Source of the DNA: Bog-473 sp963791995
GTDB taxonomy: Bacteria > Actinomycetota > Acidimicrobiia > Acidimicrobiales > RAAP-2
Direction of reading: 5' to 3'
NCBI GenBank assembly: GCA_963791995.1
Contig: CAWBUQ010000018.1
Coordinates: forward strand, 27,223-91,222
Length of the DNA: 64,000 bases
Below, in pieces: positions 17,744 to 25,961 of this stretch. Numbering within the stretch: the first letter of the stretch is position 1; every line of letters starts with the position of its first letter. The position numbers and the translations under genes are program-made. The notes under the pieces were generated by a model. The model saw nothing but the letters and a program-made list of their open reading frames with translations, was not told the DNA's origin and ran no database searches.

Positions 17744-18498
17744 GATCGGGCGCCCGGCGACGCGGCGAGCACATCAGTGAGGAACTCGACGGTGCGTGCC
17801 TCGATCTCGTCCTTGTCCCAGTCCAAGGTGGCCACGTGGTAGCTCCGCTCGAGGTGCACCTGCTCGACGAGGCCCTTGGCCCCGGTGACCAGGACGGTGC
17901 TCGAGACGGGGTCGACGACATGGTCCTGCCTGCTCGTGAAGACGAGGACCGGGCACATCACGGACTCGATGTCGGCCTCGACCGCGGCTGTGGCGGCGAA
18001 AAGGGACAGCGCCGCCCGCAGGGGCAGGCCGGGGTAGGCCGATTCGGTGACTCCCTCCTTGGCGATGTCCGAGCCGATGCCGGGCGCGACCTCCTCGCCG
18101 CTCTCGGCCATCGACTCGACCAGGGCCACGATGTCGGCACTGGGGGCGGCGATGAGCGGATTGACCACGGCGAGGGCAGCAATCTCGGGATGGTGCTCGG
18201 CCAGCCAGACCGCCAGCATCCCGCCCATCGACAGGCCAACGACTACGACGGTGTCGCTGCGGGCCGCCAGCTCGGTGTAGGCGGCCTCGGCGGCGCCGGA
18301 CCAGTCCTCCCATCGGGTGGGGAGCATGTCGGCGATGTCGGTGCCGTGCCCCGGCAGCAACGGCAGCTCCACGGTGAAGCCCGCGTCAGCCAGCGCGAGG
18401 GCGAGGCCGCGCATCGACTGCGGGTTGCCGGTGAAGCCGTGGAGGACCAGCACTCCACGGGTGTCGCCAGTGGCTGAATACGGCTCTGCACCGGGCAT
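17740..18498 (-). CDS. alpha/beta hydrolase (carboxylesterase type)
   Basis: 252-residue alpha/beta hydrolase like monoglyceride lipases and carboxylesterases: VLVLHGFTGNPQSM (oxyanion), LLPGHGTD, VVVVGLSMGGMLAV (nucleophile Ser), VFTSRQDHVVDP (acid) and ERSYHVATLDWD (His). It is the first gene of the gatCAB operon and overlaps gatC by 4 bases; no functional link to tRNA amidation is known. ATG at 18498 is chosen, but an in-frame GTG at 18513 is possible. Confidence 0.85.
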   Translation of the reverse strand: MPGAEPYSATGDTRGVLVLHGFTGNPQSMRGLALALADAGFTVELPLLPGHGTDIADMLPTRWEDWSGAAEAAYTELAARSDTVVVVGLSMGGMLAVWLAEHHPEIAALAVVNPLIAAPSADIVALVESMAESGEEVAPGIGSDIAKEGVTESAYPGLPLRAALSLFAATAAVEADIESVMCPVLVFTSRQDHVVDPVSSTVLVTGAKGLVEQVHLERSYHVATLDWDKDEIEARTVEFLTDVLAASPGARS

Positions 18499-18626
18499 GA
18501 TCGGGGCGGTCACGGACCGGCAGCCTACCGGCGAGGAGAGTAGGGTTCCGGCGGCCAGATGGCTCCGGGGCGGGGCAACAGAGGTCCTGCACCAGCACCG
18601 AGACCGACGACGAAGGAGCAACCGCA

Positions 18627-19041
18627 ATGCCGGCGTACCCGTTCCTCAGCGACGAGTGGCTAGAAGAGGCTCGCAAGATCCGCGCCGAGTACGAGGGCAA
18701 GACGCCCCCCATCCCCCACCAGGTGCGCATGAACCTCGTGGTGACTGCCGTCCCATTCTCCGACGACGACATCCACGCCCACATGGACACCTCGAGCGGC
18801 GAGCTCATCTTGGAGATCGGGCACCTCGAGATCCAAGACCTCAAGGTCACCGTCGACTACGACACGGCCAAGGCGATCCTCATTGAGGGCAACCCCCAGG
18901 CCGGCATGCAGGCCTTCATGGCCGGCAAGGTGCAGGGTCGAGGGCGACATGGCCAAGCTCATGGCGCTGCAGGCCGCGCCGAGCAGCGAGGACACGAGCG
19001 CCGCCGAGATGGCCACCCGGTTGCGCGACATCACCGAGTAA
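18627..19041 (+). CDS. SCP2-like sterol/lipid-binding protein (one frameshift)
   Basis: About 138 residues. It begins MPAYPFLSDEWLEEARKI and has the SCP2 pattern of alternating strands and the closing segment ILIEGNPQAGMQAFMAGKV followed by VEGDMAKLMALQ. A spare G near 18938 shifts the frame between these last two segments; the natural stop is then TAA at 19039. SCP2-like proteins bind hydrophobic ligands such as acyl-CoA. A good AAGGAG ribosome site precedes the ATG. The gene is divergent from the hydrolase-gatCAB operon. Confidence 0.82.
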
Positions 19042-19089
19042 CAGCCCCGCTCGTCTCGGACCCCGGGCAGAGACCCACCGGGCCACCAT

Positions 19090-20733
19090 TCACGTGGCGT
19101 CGGCCACCATCCCCTGCTCCTGCCTGCGCGTCACCCGCGCCCGTCGTGGCATGGCCCGGATGAACAGTGCGCAGAAGACGGCCAGCGCAGCCGCGCCGGC
19201 GCCCACCCAGAACGGGACGCTGAAGCTGTGCAGCAGCGACGCGCCCTCGGTCGCACCGCTCCGGCGGGCCAACGTCTCTTGGATCGTCAGGACCACTTGG
19301 ATGCCCGCCACCTCGCCCACCTGGCTGGCCAGCAATTGCGCCGCGCTCATGACGCCGTACTCGGACTCGGCCAGTTCGTTGGACATGGTGGCCGAGGTGG
19401 CCGGCATGGACACGCCCATGCCGAGGCCCGAGAGCGCCAGCGCGACGAGGATGACCGCGAGCCCCGACGACCCCGTGAGCGTGGCGAAGAGGACCATGGA
19501 CACGAGCAGCGCGCCGGTGCCGAACAAGGTGGCGTTGCGCTCCCCGGTCCGCACGGTCATGTAGCCGGCGATGGGCGCGCTGATGGCGAAGACCAGCGGG
19601 CGGGCCACCGAGAGGAACCCCACCTGGGAGACGCTGTAGCCGTAGACCTGCTCCATGAGAAGCGGGAAGAGGAAGAAGCCCCCGAAATACGCGAAGCTCG
19701 AAAAGCCCTTGGCGCCCATGGGGAACATGAAGTTGCGGCGCCGCCAGTACGTGGTGGGCACCAGCGGGGTGGCGAACGTCGACTCCCGCCAGATGAAGAC
19801 GACGCCGAGCGCGACGGCGGCGACGCCCGAGAGCACCACCCCGATTGAGGTCCAACCGGCGATGGGGCCGATGCTCAGCACCAGCATGGCGGCGGTCACG
19901 CCGCCGGCCAGGCTCCAGCTGCCGACCCAGTCCATGCCCGCCCAGCGCGCCCGGCCCTTCGATTCGCTGCGGGCCGTGTCAGCGTCCGCGTCGGCCGCGA
20001 CACCTGCACCCCTGTGCGCACGCCGGCCCGATGGCAACAGCACCGCCACTACCACCGAGGCGATGACGAGCAGGACCAACTGACCCCAGAAGAGCGTGCG
20101 CCAGCCGAAGTACTGGATCACCGGCGACCCCAGCGTCACTCCGAGGACGGGGCCGCCGGCCCCGACGAGCGACCACCACCCGAGTGCCTTCACCCGGTCT
20201 TCGCGATCGAAGAGCTCGAGGATGATGGCCATCGACGCCGTGCCGGTGGCGGCGCCCTGGACGCCGTCGAGCGCGCGAGCGAACAGCAGCAACCCGACGT
20301 TGGGCGCGGTGGCGGTGAGCACCGCGCTGACCATGGCGCCGAGGAGTCCGAACTGGTACAGGCGGCGGTGCCCGAAGAGGTCGCCGGCCTTGCCGAAGAA
20401 CGGAGCGGCCACGCCGAAGGCGAGCAGCGGCCCCGTCGAGGCCCAGGCCAACACGGAGAAGTTGGTGTGGAAGTCGGCCTTGACCGTGGGGAGGGCCACC
20501 ACGAAGACGGTGAAGGTGATGTTGAGCGCGAGCAGTCCGGCCAGTAACGCCACGAGGGCCCACCACTGGTACCGCGGGCTGCGCACCGCGCGTGCGGTGA
20601 CACGGCGGTGCAGGAGGACGAACCAGTTGGTGTCGACGGATCCGTCGCCCAGGGTCCCCATGGCGCCGCCACCAGGGTCGGCGGCCGGATCGAGCAGCGC
20701 GTCGGAACGCTCGAACTCGACTGGGGAGGCCAC
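19090..20733 (-). CDS. MFS drug exporter, DHA2 (EmrB/QacA) type
   Basis: 547 residues with about 14 predicted membrane helices, the number typical of the DHA2 branch of the major facilitator superfamily. Features include a long cytoplasmic N-terminus (about 55 residues), the motif-A-like GKAGDLFGHRRLYQFGLLG between helices 2 and 3, and ARALDGVQGAATGTA with the motif-C region after it (LGWWSLVGAGGPVLGVTLGS). Substrates of this branch are usually cationic or amphipathic drugs; none can be named here. The frame is intact. Confidence 0.9.
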   Translation of the reverse strand: MASPVEFERSDALLDPAADPGGGAMGTLGDGSVDTNWFVLLHRRVTARAVRSPRYQWWALVALLAGLLALNITFTVFVVALPTVKADFHTNFSVLAWASTGPLLAFGVAAPFFGKAGDLFGHRRLYQFGLLGAMVSAVLTATAPNVGLLLFARALDGVQGAATGTASMAIILELFDREDRVKALGWWSLVGAGGPVLGVTLGSPVIQYFGWRTLFWGQLVLLVIASVVVAVLLPSGRRAHRGAGVAADADADTARSESKGRARWAGMDWVGSWSLAGGVTAAMLVLSIGPIAGWTSIGVVLSGVAAVALGVVFIWRESTFATPLVPTTYWRRRNFMFPMGAKGFSSFAYFGGFFLFPLLMEQVYGYSVSQVGFLSVARPLVFAISAPIAGYMTVRTGERNATLFGTGALLVSMVLFATLTGSSGLAVILVALALSGLGMGVSMPATSATMSNELAESEYGVMSAAQLLASQVGEVAGIQVVLTIQETLARRSGATEGASLLHSFSVPFWVGAGAAALAVFCALFIRAMPRRARVTRRQEQGMVADAT

Positions 20734-20814
20734 GGGTTGACACCCTACCGGCGCGCAATTCGGGCCCTTCGGCGTTCCGACCCGGCCGCTCAGCCGCGTC
20801 GCGGCGTGCGCAAC

Positions 20815-21339
20815 CTAGCGGCGCAGCGTGTGGAGGACCCGACCGACCACGGTCCCCGTAGCGGGCCCGGTGACGTTCTCGTCAGCGCTGCCCGTTCCCT
20901 CGGCTTGCACGCCGAGCGCAGGGACCCAGTAGATGACGACGCCGGCGGCATTGCTGCTCCCACACGGCCCGACTTTGACGGACAGTCCGTGCACTCTGAT
21001 CGTCGGGCACAACGACACGAAGGGGTTGGGTGCCGAGAGCGGCACGAGACGCACGGTGTCTGCAGCACCGAGAAGAGCCGCGCACACAGAGGGTGCTGCG
21101 GGAATCCCCAGACTGAGCGTGCCCGGCGCGGATCGAACGGGACAGTCGTCCTCGTGCTCGACCGCCCAGGTACCCGGCACCGAGATCCTCGCCTTCCCGT
21201 ACGTGTAGGTCTTCCATCCCCGAGGGACCGAAACCGGGTGGCTCGTCCTCTGCGCCGCCGAGGCGAACGTCGGGGACCAAGCTCCCAGCAGAACCGGGGC
21301 GATGACCAGGGAGACCACCATCACTGCGCTCCGCTTCAC
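20815..21339 (-). CDS. secreted protein of unknown function
   Basis: 174 residues with a Sec signal peptide (MKRSAVMVVSLVIAPVLLGA, cleavage about SFASA-A at residue 29) and a small exported domain holding four Cys (DDCP, PSVCAAL, SLCPTI, VGPCGSS) that could form two disulfides. It begins with a segment PRGWKTYTYGKARISVPGTW that recalls exported proteins predicted to fold as small beta domains. No family recognised. It stands between the MFS gene and a weakly coding stretch. Confidence 0.65.
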   Translation of the reverse strand: MKRSAVMVVSLVIAPVLLGAWSPTFASAAQRTSHPVSVPRGWKTYTYGKARISVPGTWAVEHEDDCPVRSAPGTLSLGIPAAPSVCAALLGAADTVRLVPLSAPNPFVSLCPTIRVHGLSVKVGPCGSSNAAGVVIYWVPALGVQAEGTGSADENVTGPATGTVVGRVLHTLRR

Positions 21340-21469
21340 GTGCAGCCCGCCCCTTCTACGTGGAGGGATCCTCGGGCAATCCCCAGTCCGGAGGTATGAC
21401 CCGCGACGAAGCGAAACGGTTCACGCGGAAACCCACCGGCGCGCAGGCCATGCGCCCTAAGCTCGGCCC

Positions 21470-21769
21470 ATGGCCCAGGGCGATCTTCCGACGCCGAGGG
21501 GAGGCTTCCGCCGGCGCCGGAGAGAGAAGCGTCAGCTCGAACAGTTGGCGCACACGACCGGACGCGATGTCCCGGCACCACGGACGGCCACGGCTCATCT
21601 CAAGGTCATTGAGGAGCAGGGTGCCGTCGTGCCCGAGGATCGGGCCGACGATGCAAATCTGGACGGCGACGAGCAAGAATCCGGGTCACCGATTGACGAC
21701 GGCGTGCAGAGTCGGGTCGGCGGTTTTCATGTGCGACCCGTCCCGATCAACGAACCGATCGGCGACTGA
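21470..21769 (+). CDS. weak hypothetical ORF
   Basis: 99-residue ORF in the otherwise gene-free stretch 21340-21775. It begins with a basic segment (RRRRREKRQLEQL) and turns acidic. Codon third positions are about 70% G/C, below clear genes nearby, there is no ribosome site and no family is recognised. I see no other gene in this 436-base stretch. Confidence 0.25.
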   Translation: MAQGDLPTPRGGFRRRRREKRQLEQLAHTTGRDVPAPRTATAHLKVIEEQGAVVPEDRADDANLDGDEQESGSPIDDGVQSRVGGFHVRPVPINEPIGD

Positions 21770-21775
21770 GACCGC

Positions 21776-23104
21776 TCACCCGTTGGGTGGGACGACGACC
21801 CGCACCAGCGACGTGTAGCCGAGATAGCCCCGCACGTGGAACGGCGGCTCCAACAGATAGAGGCTTCCGTCGAAGTAGACCGCCTGACCCGGGGCAAGCC
21901 CCCCGTTGGTCAGATAACTGGGAATTGGCACGGCGGGCACAGTGGCAACCACTGAGCTCGCTCCGGTGTTGGGATCGATATGGATGATCTCTTCTTTGCT
22001 CGGCGTCGAGTACGCCATGGCCCACAGACCGTCCGCCTCGTTGCCGATCACAACCAGCGGCAATTCCGGGCCGGGGCTGGTGAAGACCGGCTCCGTGCTG
22101 CCGTCGGAAAACCTCTCGACGACCTGGTGTACGCATCCACTCCCGACACTGGCGGAGATCGTGATCCACGCACTCGTCCCCGACGCCAAAAGCGAGCAGA
22201 CGAACCGATTGGTGTCGGCGATGACCACGCTCGGTGCGGACGAGCCGGTCGTGACATACGAGAGTGCAGTGGTGGGCGAGCCTTCGAGGGAGTTCGCGAC
22301 CCAGACGCCGCCGTCGTCCGCGGCGAGCAGAGGCCGGTAGAGGCGGGGCATGGCGATGGTCCGGTCGAGAGCACCTGAGTGTGCTGAGACCTGGAGGAGC
22401 TCAGGGCCAGAGGTGGTGTCCACGTCGTAGATCCAGATCCACTGGCTCCCGTACGCGATGACGGGCTGAGTGTCAGAACCCGACGAGAAGGTCATGACGG
22501 CCGGCCCGTCGCTCACCTGGCCGGTCGCCGGATCGGCCGTGTTGACCGAGACGGTGTCGTTGTTCGACAGCGGGACATGGGTGTTGACCACCTCGACGGT
22601 CTGCCCATAGAGAAGAGGGTCGTCACAGTTCCCGACCGTCGGCTTGGCCACAGCGAGGGATTGCGGATTGACCGACGCCGCCGCGCAACCGGTGACGGAG
22701 CCGGCGGTGTTGTTGGCGGCGGCCGCCGTCTGTCCGGTCAAGAGCAGGCCGTCGGGGGTCACCGTGATCTGGTTGAACAGCGCGGACGACGGGAGGACGG
22801 TCCCGGGCGGGCGCGTCGGTGAGGCGGGCGGCGCAACCTTTGGCCCCGTCGGCGCGGCGCGGGGATGGGTGCCGCCCGTGTGTCCCTGCCCTCCGCCGTG
22901 GCTCAGGGCGAGACCGGCCGCCGTCCCTCCGACCACGACCACGAGCACCGCGCCGATGGTGAAATAGCGGCGTCGCCGGAGCCGTCGGGCCTCCTTGATG
23001 AGGGCGTCGGGACCCTCGGGGCCACTGGCGGCGCCTGGGGCGCCGGGGGCCGGGCGCGCTCGGGTCGGCGGCGCGAGGTCCGGACCATCACTGAGGGTCG
23101 TCAC
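21776..23104 (-). CDS. membrane-anchored beta-propeller-like protein (module 2)
   Basis: 442 residues: Pro/Ala-rich cytoplasmic tail, the patch LIKEARRLRRRR (residues about 35-46), one membrane helix at about 47-67, a Gly/His/Pro-rich linker, and an outer domain of repeated strand units such as YGSQWIWIYDVDTTSGPELL and DDGGVWVANSLEGS, as in propeller folds. Cys pairs (CAAAS, NCDD, FVCSLL, SGCVHQ) may be disulfides outside the cell. It overlaps the upstream GntR gene by 4 bases (ATGA). It is the paralogue of the 4203-5486 protein; its job is unknown. Confidence 0.75.
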   Translation of the reverse strand: MTTLSDGPDLAPPTRARPAPGAPGAASGPEGPDALIKEARRLRRRRYFTIGAVLVVVVGGTAAGLALSHGGGQGHTGGTHPRAAPTGPKVAPPASPTRPPGTVLPSSALFNQITVTPDGLLLTGQTAAAANNTAGSVTGCAAASVNPQSLAVAKPTVGNCDDPLLYGQTVEVVNTHVPLSNNDTVSVNTADPATGQVSDGPAVMTFSSGSDTQPVIAYGSQWIWIYDVDTTSGPELLQVSAHSGALDRTIAMPRLYRPLLAADDGGVWVANSLEGSPTTALSYVTTGSSAPSVVIADTNRFVCSLLASGTSAWITISASVGSGCVHQVVERFSDGSTEPVFTSPGPELPLVVIGNEADGLWAMAYSTPSKEEIIHIDPNTGASSVVATVPAVPIPSYLTNGGLAPGQAVYFDGSLYLLEPPFHVRGYLGYTSLVRVVVPPNG

Positions 23105-23451
23105 CGCAGGGTCTCCATCAGGGCGAGCAACTCCTCGTGGCGGTAGCCCTGGCGCCGGGCCAGCTTGACCAGCTCCTTCGCCTTGGTGACGAGCGCAATG
23201 CGTTCCGGCGCGCTGCCCACGACGGTGATGCCCCGTCCACGACGGAACTCGACGATCCCCTCGTCGCGCAGCGTGTGCAGCGCACGGAGCACGGTGTTGT
23301 GGTTCACGCCGAGCACGGTCGCCAGATAGCGAGCCGGAGGGAGCCGCTCCCCCGGGGCCGCCTCACCGTCGGCGATGGCCCGGCGGATCTCCCCCGCAAC
23401 CTGCTCGTGCAAGGCAAGCGGGTCGCTCGGGTCTATTTCGGCGGAGATCAT
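23101..23451 (-). CDS. GntR-family regulator, YtrA type (module 2)
   Basis: 116 residues, the same compact build as the module 1 regulator: winged helix with LHEQVAGEIRRAIADGEAAP and PARYLATVLGVNHNTVLRAL, then a helical tail KELVKLARRQGYRHEELLAL. ATG at 23451 is preferred over a start at 23490, since TAGTAT lies 11 bases before it and would give a nearly leaderless message. It is translationally coupled to the propeller gene downstream, probably forming an autoregulated operon. Confidence 0.88.
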   Translation of the reverse strand: MISAEIDPSDPLALHEQVAGEIRRAIADGEAAPGERLPPARYLATVLGVNHNTVLRALHTLRDEGIVEFRRGRGITVVGSAPERIALVTKAKELVKLARRQGYRHEELLALMETLR

Positions 23452-23460
23452 GGTACCGCT

Positions 23461-23469
23461 GATACTAGA
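23461..23469 (-). promoter_or_regulatory. -10 element shared with module 1
   Basis: GATACTAGA on the plus strand gives TAGTAT as -10 for the minus-strand GntR gene. The same nine bases occur in the divergent promoter of module 1 (5493-5501). It could be half of the operator of both regulators. Confidence 0.45.
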
Positions 23470-23558
23470 ACCAAATGACACGAGCCTCAACCCCCCATTT
23501 CGGCGGCCAGTGCCGCCGTCAGCACCTCGAGCGCGGCGTCACCGCCCCAGCGTGTGGC

Positions 23559-23873
23559 TCAGCGCAACCCACGCAGCCGGAACCACCAGTTGGGATCGCG
23601 GCCGTGGGCGTGGAAGTGGTTCGGGATCTGGCGCATGACGCGGTCGACCGACCACGCGCCGGGCCCGAAGCGAGCGTCGGCCACCACACCGAGCTGCTCG
23701 AGCATGTGCGCCACGTCCTCGTCGGGTGGCGTCGGGCCGTGGTGGCGCCACACGACCATCGGCACGCCGCACACCTCGCAGTCGGCCACCCAGCAGACGT
23801 CGTCCTCGTGGTGCCACTCCGAGAGGCGGGCCGCCTCGCAGAGATCGCAGCTGGGGTCGAAGGGGAGCGCCAT
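23559..23873 (-). CDS. small HIT-like protein
   Basis: 104 residues. The N-terminus carries Cys pairs (DPSCDLCEA and DCEVCGVP) and the C-terminus IPNHFHAHGRD, an HxHxH-like triad reminiscent of HIT nucleotide hydrolases/transferases. Proteins of this small form are conserved in actinobacteria without a proven activity. ATG at 23873 fits the family better than the longer reading. It follows the PASTA kinase gene by 29 bases on the same strand. Confidence 0.6.
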   Translation of the reverse strand: MALPFDPSCDLCEAARLSEWHHEDDVCWVADCEVCGVPMVVWRHHGPTPPDEDVAHMLEQLGVVADARFGPGAWSVDRVMRQIPNHFHAHGRDPNWWFRLRGLR

Positions 23874-23902
23874 GGAATGAAGACCGGGGTCGGCGCCGGA
23901 GG

Positions 23903-25900
23903 TCAATGGGTGAACAGCTGGACCGACGAGCTCGTCGGCACGGTGGAGCCGATGGACGGCTGGGTGCCGGTGACGGTCCCGGTCGGGTTACCCGACACGC
24001 CCGAGGGTGTCAGCCCGGCTGCTTGGAGCGCCGCGGTGGCCTGCGTGACCGAGTCGCCCTGGACATTGGGCACCGTCGTCGTCGGTGGTCCCGTCGAGAC
24101 CACGACCGTGACCTGGGAGCCGAAAGGCGCCTGGGCGTTGCTGGCCGGGTTGGTCGAGATCACGTTGCCCGCAGCGACGCTCGTACTCGACTGGTTGGTC
24201 TGCGTCGCCGTCAGTCCCACCGCCTCGATCGCCGCTGCGGCCTGCGCGTAGGTATACGTGTTGGGGATGTTCGGCACCGCGACCGGATAGTGCCCGAGGG
24301 AAGGCACGAGCTGGATGGTGCTGCCGTAGGGCGCCTTGGTCGGGTTCGGCGTGGCCCCGATCGACCATCCGACAAGGATGGTGGCCGCAACGCTGTCGTT
24401 GTAGGCCCCGGCCGTGCAGTTCGCAGAGAGATGCACCGCCTGCAGGGCCGAAGTCGCCTGCGCGCATGTCATGTTGGCGAGGTTGGGCACGCTGACGTCG
24501 GGCTTGCCGTCGGACACCACCACGGTGACGGTCGTGCCTTCCTTCTCCGTCTTACCCGATGTGGGGGTTTGCTCAATCACGTCGCCGGCACCGACGGTGA
24601 TGGACTTGACCGGCGGCCCTTCCTTTAAGTTCATGTGCACCTTCTCGAGCGCGGTGCGCGCCTGCGCCAACGGCATGTTCACGACGTCGGGGGTGGGGTG
24701 CGACGGCGTGAGGATGTTGGTCCCGAAGGCGATGAAGAGCCCCGCGGCCAGCAAGACCACGGCCAGGGCCGCGGCGGCGATGATCCAGTACATCTTGCGC
24801 CGGCTCCGCCGGCCCCCGAAGCCGTTGGGCGGGCGTCCGTTGCGGCCCCCGAGTGACGGCTCGGCGTCGAAGACCTCGCCGGGACCGGCCTTCGTCCCGA
24901 TCGGCGCCGCCGAGATGCTCGGTGCGATCGCCGTGGACGACTGCGTCGCCGTGGCGGCGGCGGCCGCAGCGACGACACCCGAGTCGGTGAGCTCGGAGAC
25001 GCCCGGCGCCCGGAACCCCCCGATGGGCGCCGAGTCTTCGATGTGGTGGAAGACGAGCGGCAACCGCGACGGTGTCGGCAACGCCGCGGCCAGCGCGCCG
25101 AGGCGCGCTGCGAGTCCCGCAGCATCGAGGCGAGCCGTGGCGTCGGGCGCGGCGGCGCGCGCCAGCACGTCGTCGAGCGGACCGAGGGCTTCGTCGTGTG
25201 GCAGCGGTTGCCCGATACGCGCCGCCAGCGTGCCCATCGTCGTGTCGGTGACGAAGGGCACGGTCCCCGTCACCGCCTCGTAGAGGACCAACGCCAGCGA
25301 ATAGACGTCGGCGCGCCCGTCGACCGGCTGCCCTTGCGCCGCCTCGGGCGAGATGTAGCGGGCGGTCCCCACCATGGCACCGGCCGGCTCGGTCCAGGCG
25401 GCCTCGGCCAGGGCGCGGGCCACGCCGAAGTCGGCCACCCGCACCAGGCCTTCCTCGTCGAAGAGCAGGTTGGCCGGCTTGATGTCGCGGTGGACCAGTC
25501 CGCGCAGGTGCGCGTAGGCCAGGCCCTGGGCCACCTCGGCCCCGAGTTGGGCGGCCTGGGAGTGCGAGAGACGGATGTCGCGGTCGAGCAAGTCGCGCAG
25601 CGATCCCCCGCCGAGATACTCGAGGACCAGATACGGCCCGTCGGCGTCCTCGCCCCAGTCGAAGACGCGCAACACGTGGGGATGGTTGAGCGACGCGACC
25701 GAGCGCGCCTCGGCCCGGAAACGTTTCAAGAACGCCTCGTCGGTGGCGAGGCCAGGCTGGAGCACCTTCACCGCGACGTGCCGCTGCAAGGACACGTCCT
25801 CCGCCAAGTAGACGTGGGCGGAAGCGCCGGTGCCCAAAGCGGAGAGCAGCCGGTACCGCTTCCCTAGGACCCGGCCGATGGAATCAGTAATCAGGGGCAT
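23903..25900 (-). CDS. PASTA-domain Ser/Thr protein kinase
   Basis: Membrane kinase of the PknB/Stk1 type that reads cell-wall fragments or lipid II. Residues about 13-270 are the kinase: GTGASAHVYLAED (P-loop), VAVKVL (Lys), LVHRDIKPANLL (catalytic Asp), VADFGVARAL (metal Asp) and ARYISPEAAQG. A basic, Ala-rich linker leads to one membrane helix at about 370-393, then four PASTA repeats outside the cell (for example DVVNMPLAQARTALEKVH and VPNVQGDSVTQATAALQAAG). The frame is intact. No penicillin-binding or rodA/ftsW gene lies beside it, unlike the usual pknB locus, so it may be a second kinase of this class. Confidence 0.93.
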   Translation of the reverse strand: MPLITDSIGRVLGKRYRLLSALGTGASAHVYLAEDVSLQRHVAVKVLQPGLATDEAFLKRFRAEARSVASLNHPHVLRVFDWGEDADGPYLVLEYLGGGSLRDLLDRDIRLSHSQAAQLGAEVAQGLAYAHLRGLVHRDIKPANLLFDEEGLVRVADFGVARALAEAAWTEPAGAMVGTARYISPEAAQGQPVDGRADVYSLALVLYEAVTGTVPFVTDTTMGTLAARIGQPLPHDEALGPLDDVLARAAAPDATARLDAAGLAARLGALAAALPTPSRLPLVFHHIEDSAPIGGFRAPGVSELTDSGVVAAAAAATATQSSTAIAPSISAAPIGTKAGPGEVFDAEPSLGGRNGRPPNGFGGRRSRRKMYWIIAAAALAVVLLAAGLFIAFGTNILTPSHPTPDVVNMPLAQARTALEKVHMNLKEGPPVKSITVGAGDVIEQTPTSGKTEKEGTTVTVVVSDGKPDVSVPNLANMTCAQATSALQAVHLSANCTAGAYNDSVAATILVGWSIGATPNPTKAPYGSTIQLVPSLGHYPVAVPNIPNTYTYAQAAAAIEAVGLTATQTNQSSTSVAAGNVISTNPASNAQAPFGSQVTVVVSTGPPTTTVPNVQGDSVTQATAALQAAGLTPSGVSGNPTGTVTGTQPSIGSTVPTSSSVQLFTH

Positions 25901-25961
25901 CGGGGCAGTCCATACGCTACTTATTACGCACGCATCGCCGGTGGACGCCCCCTCACCTGCG

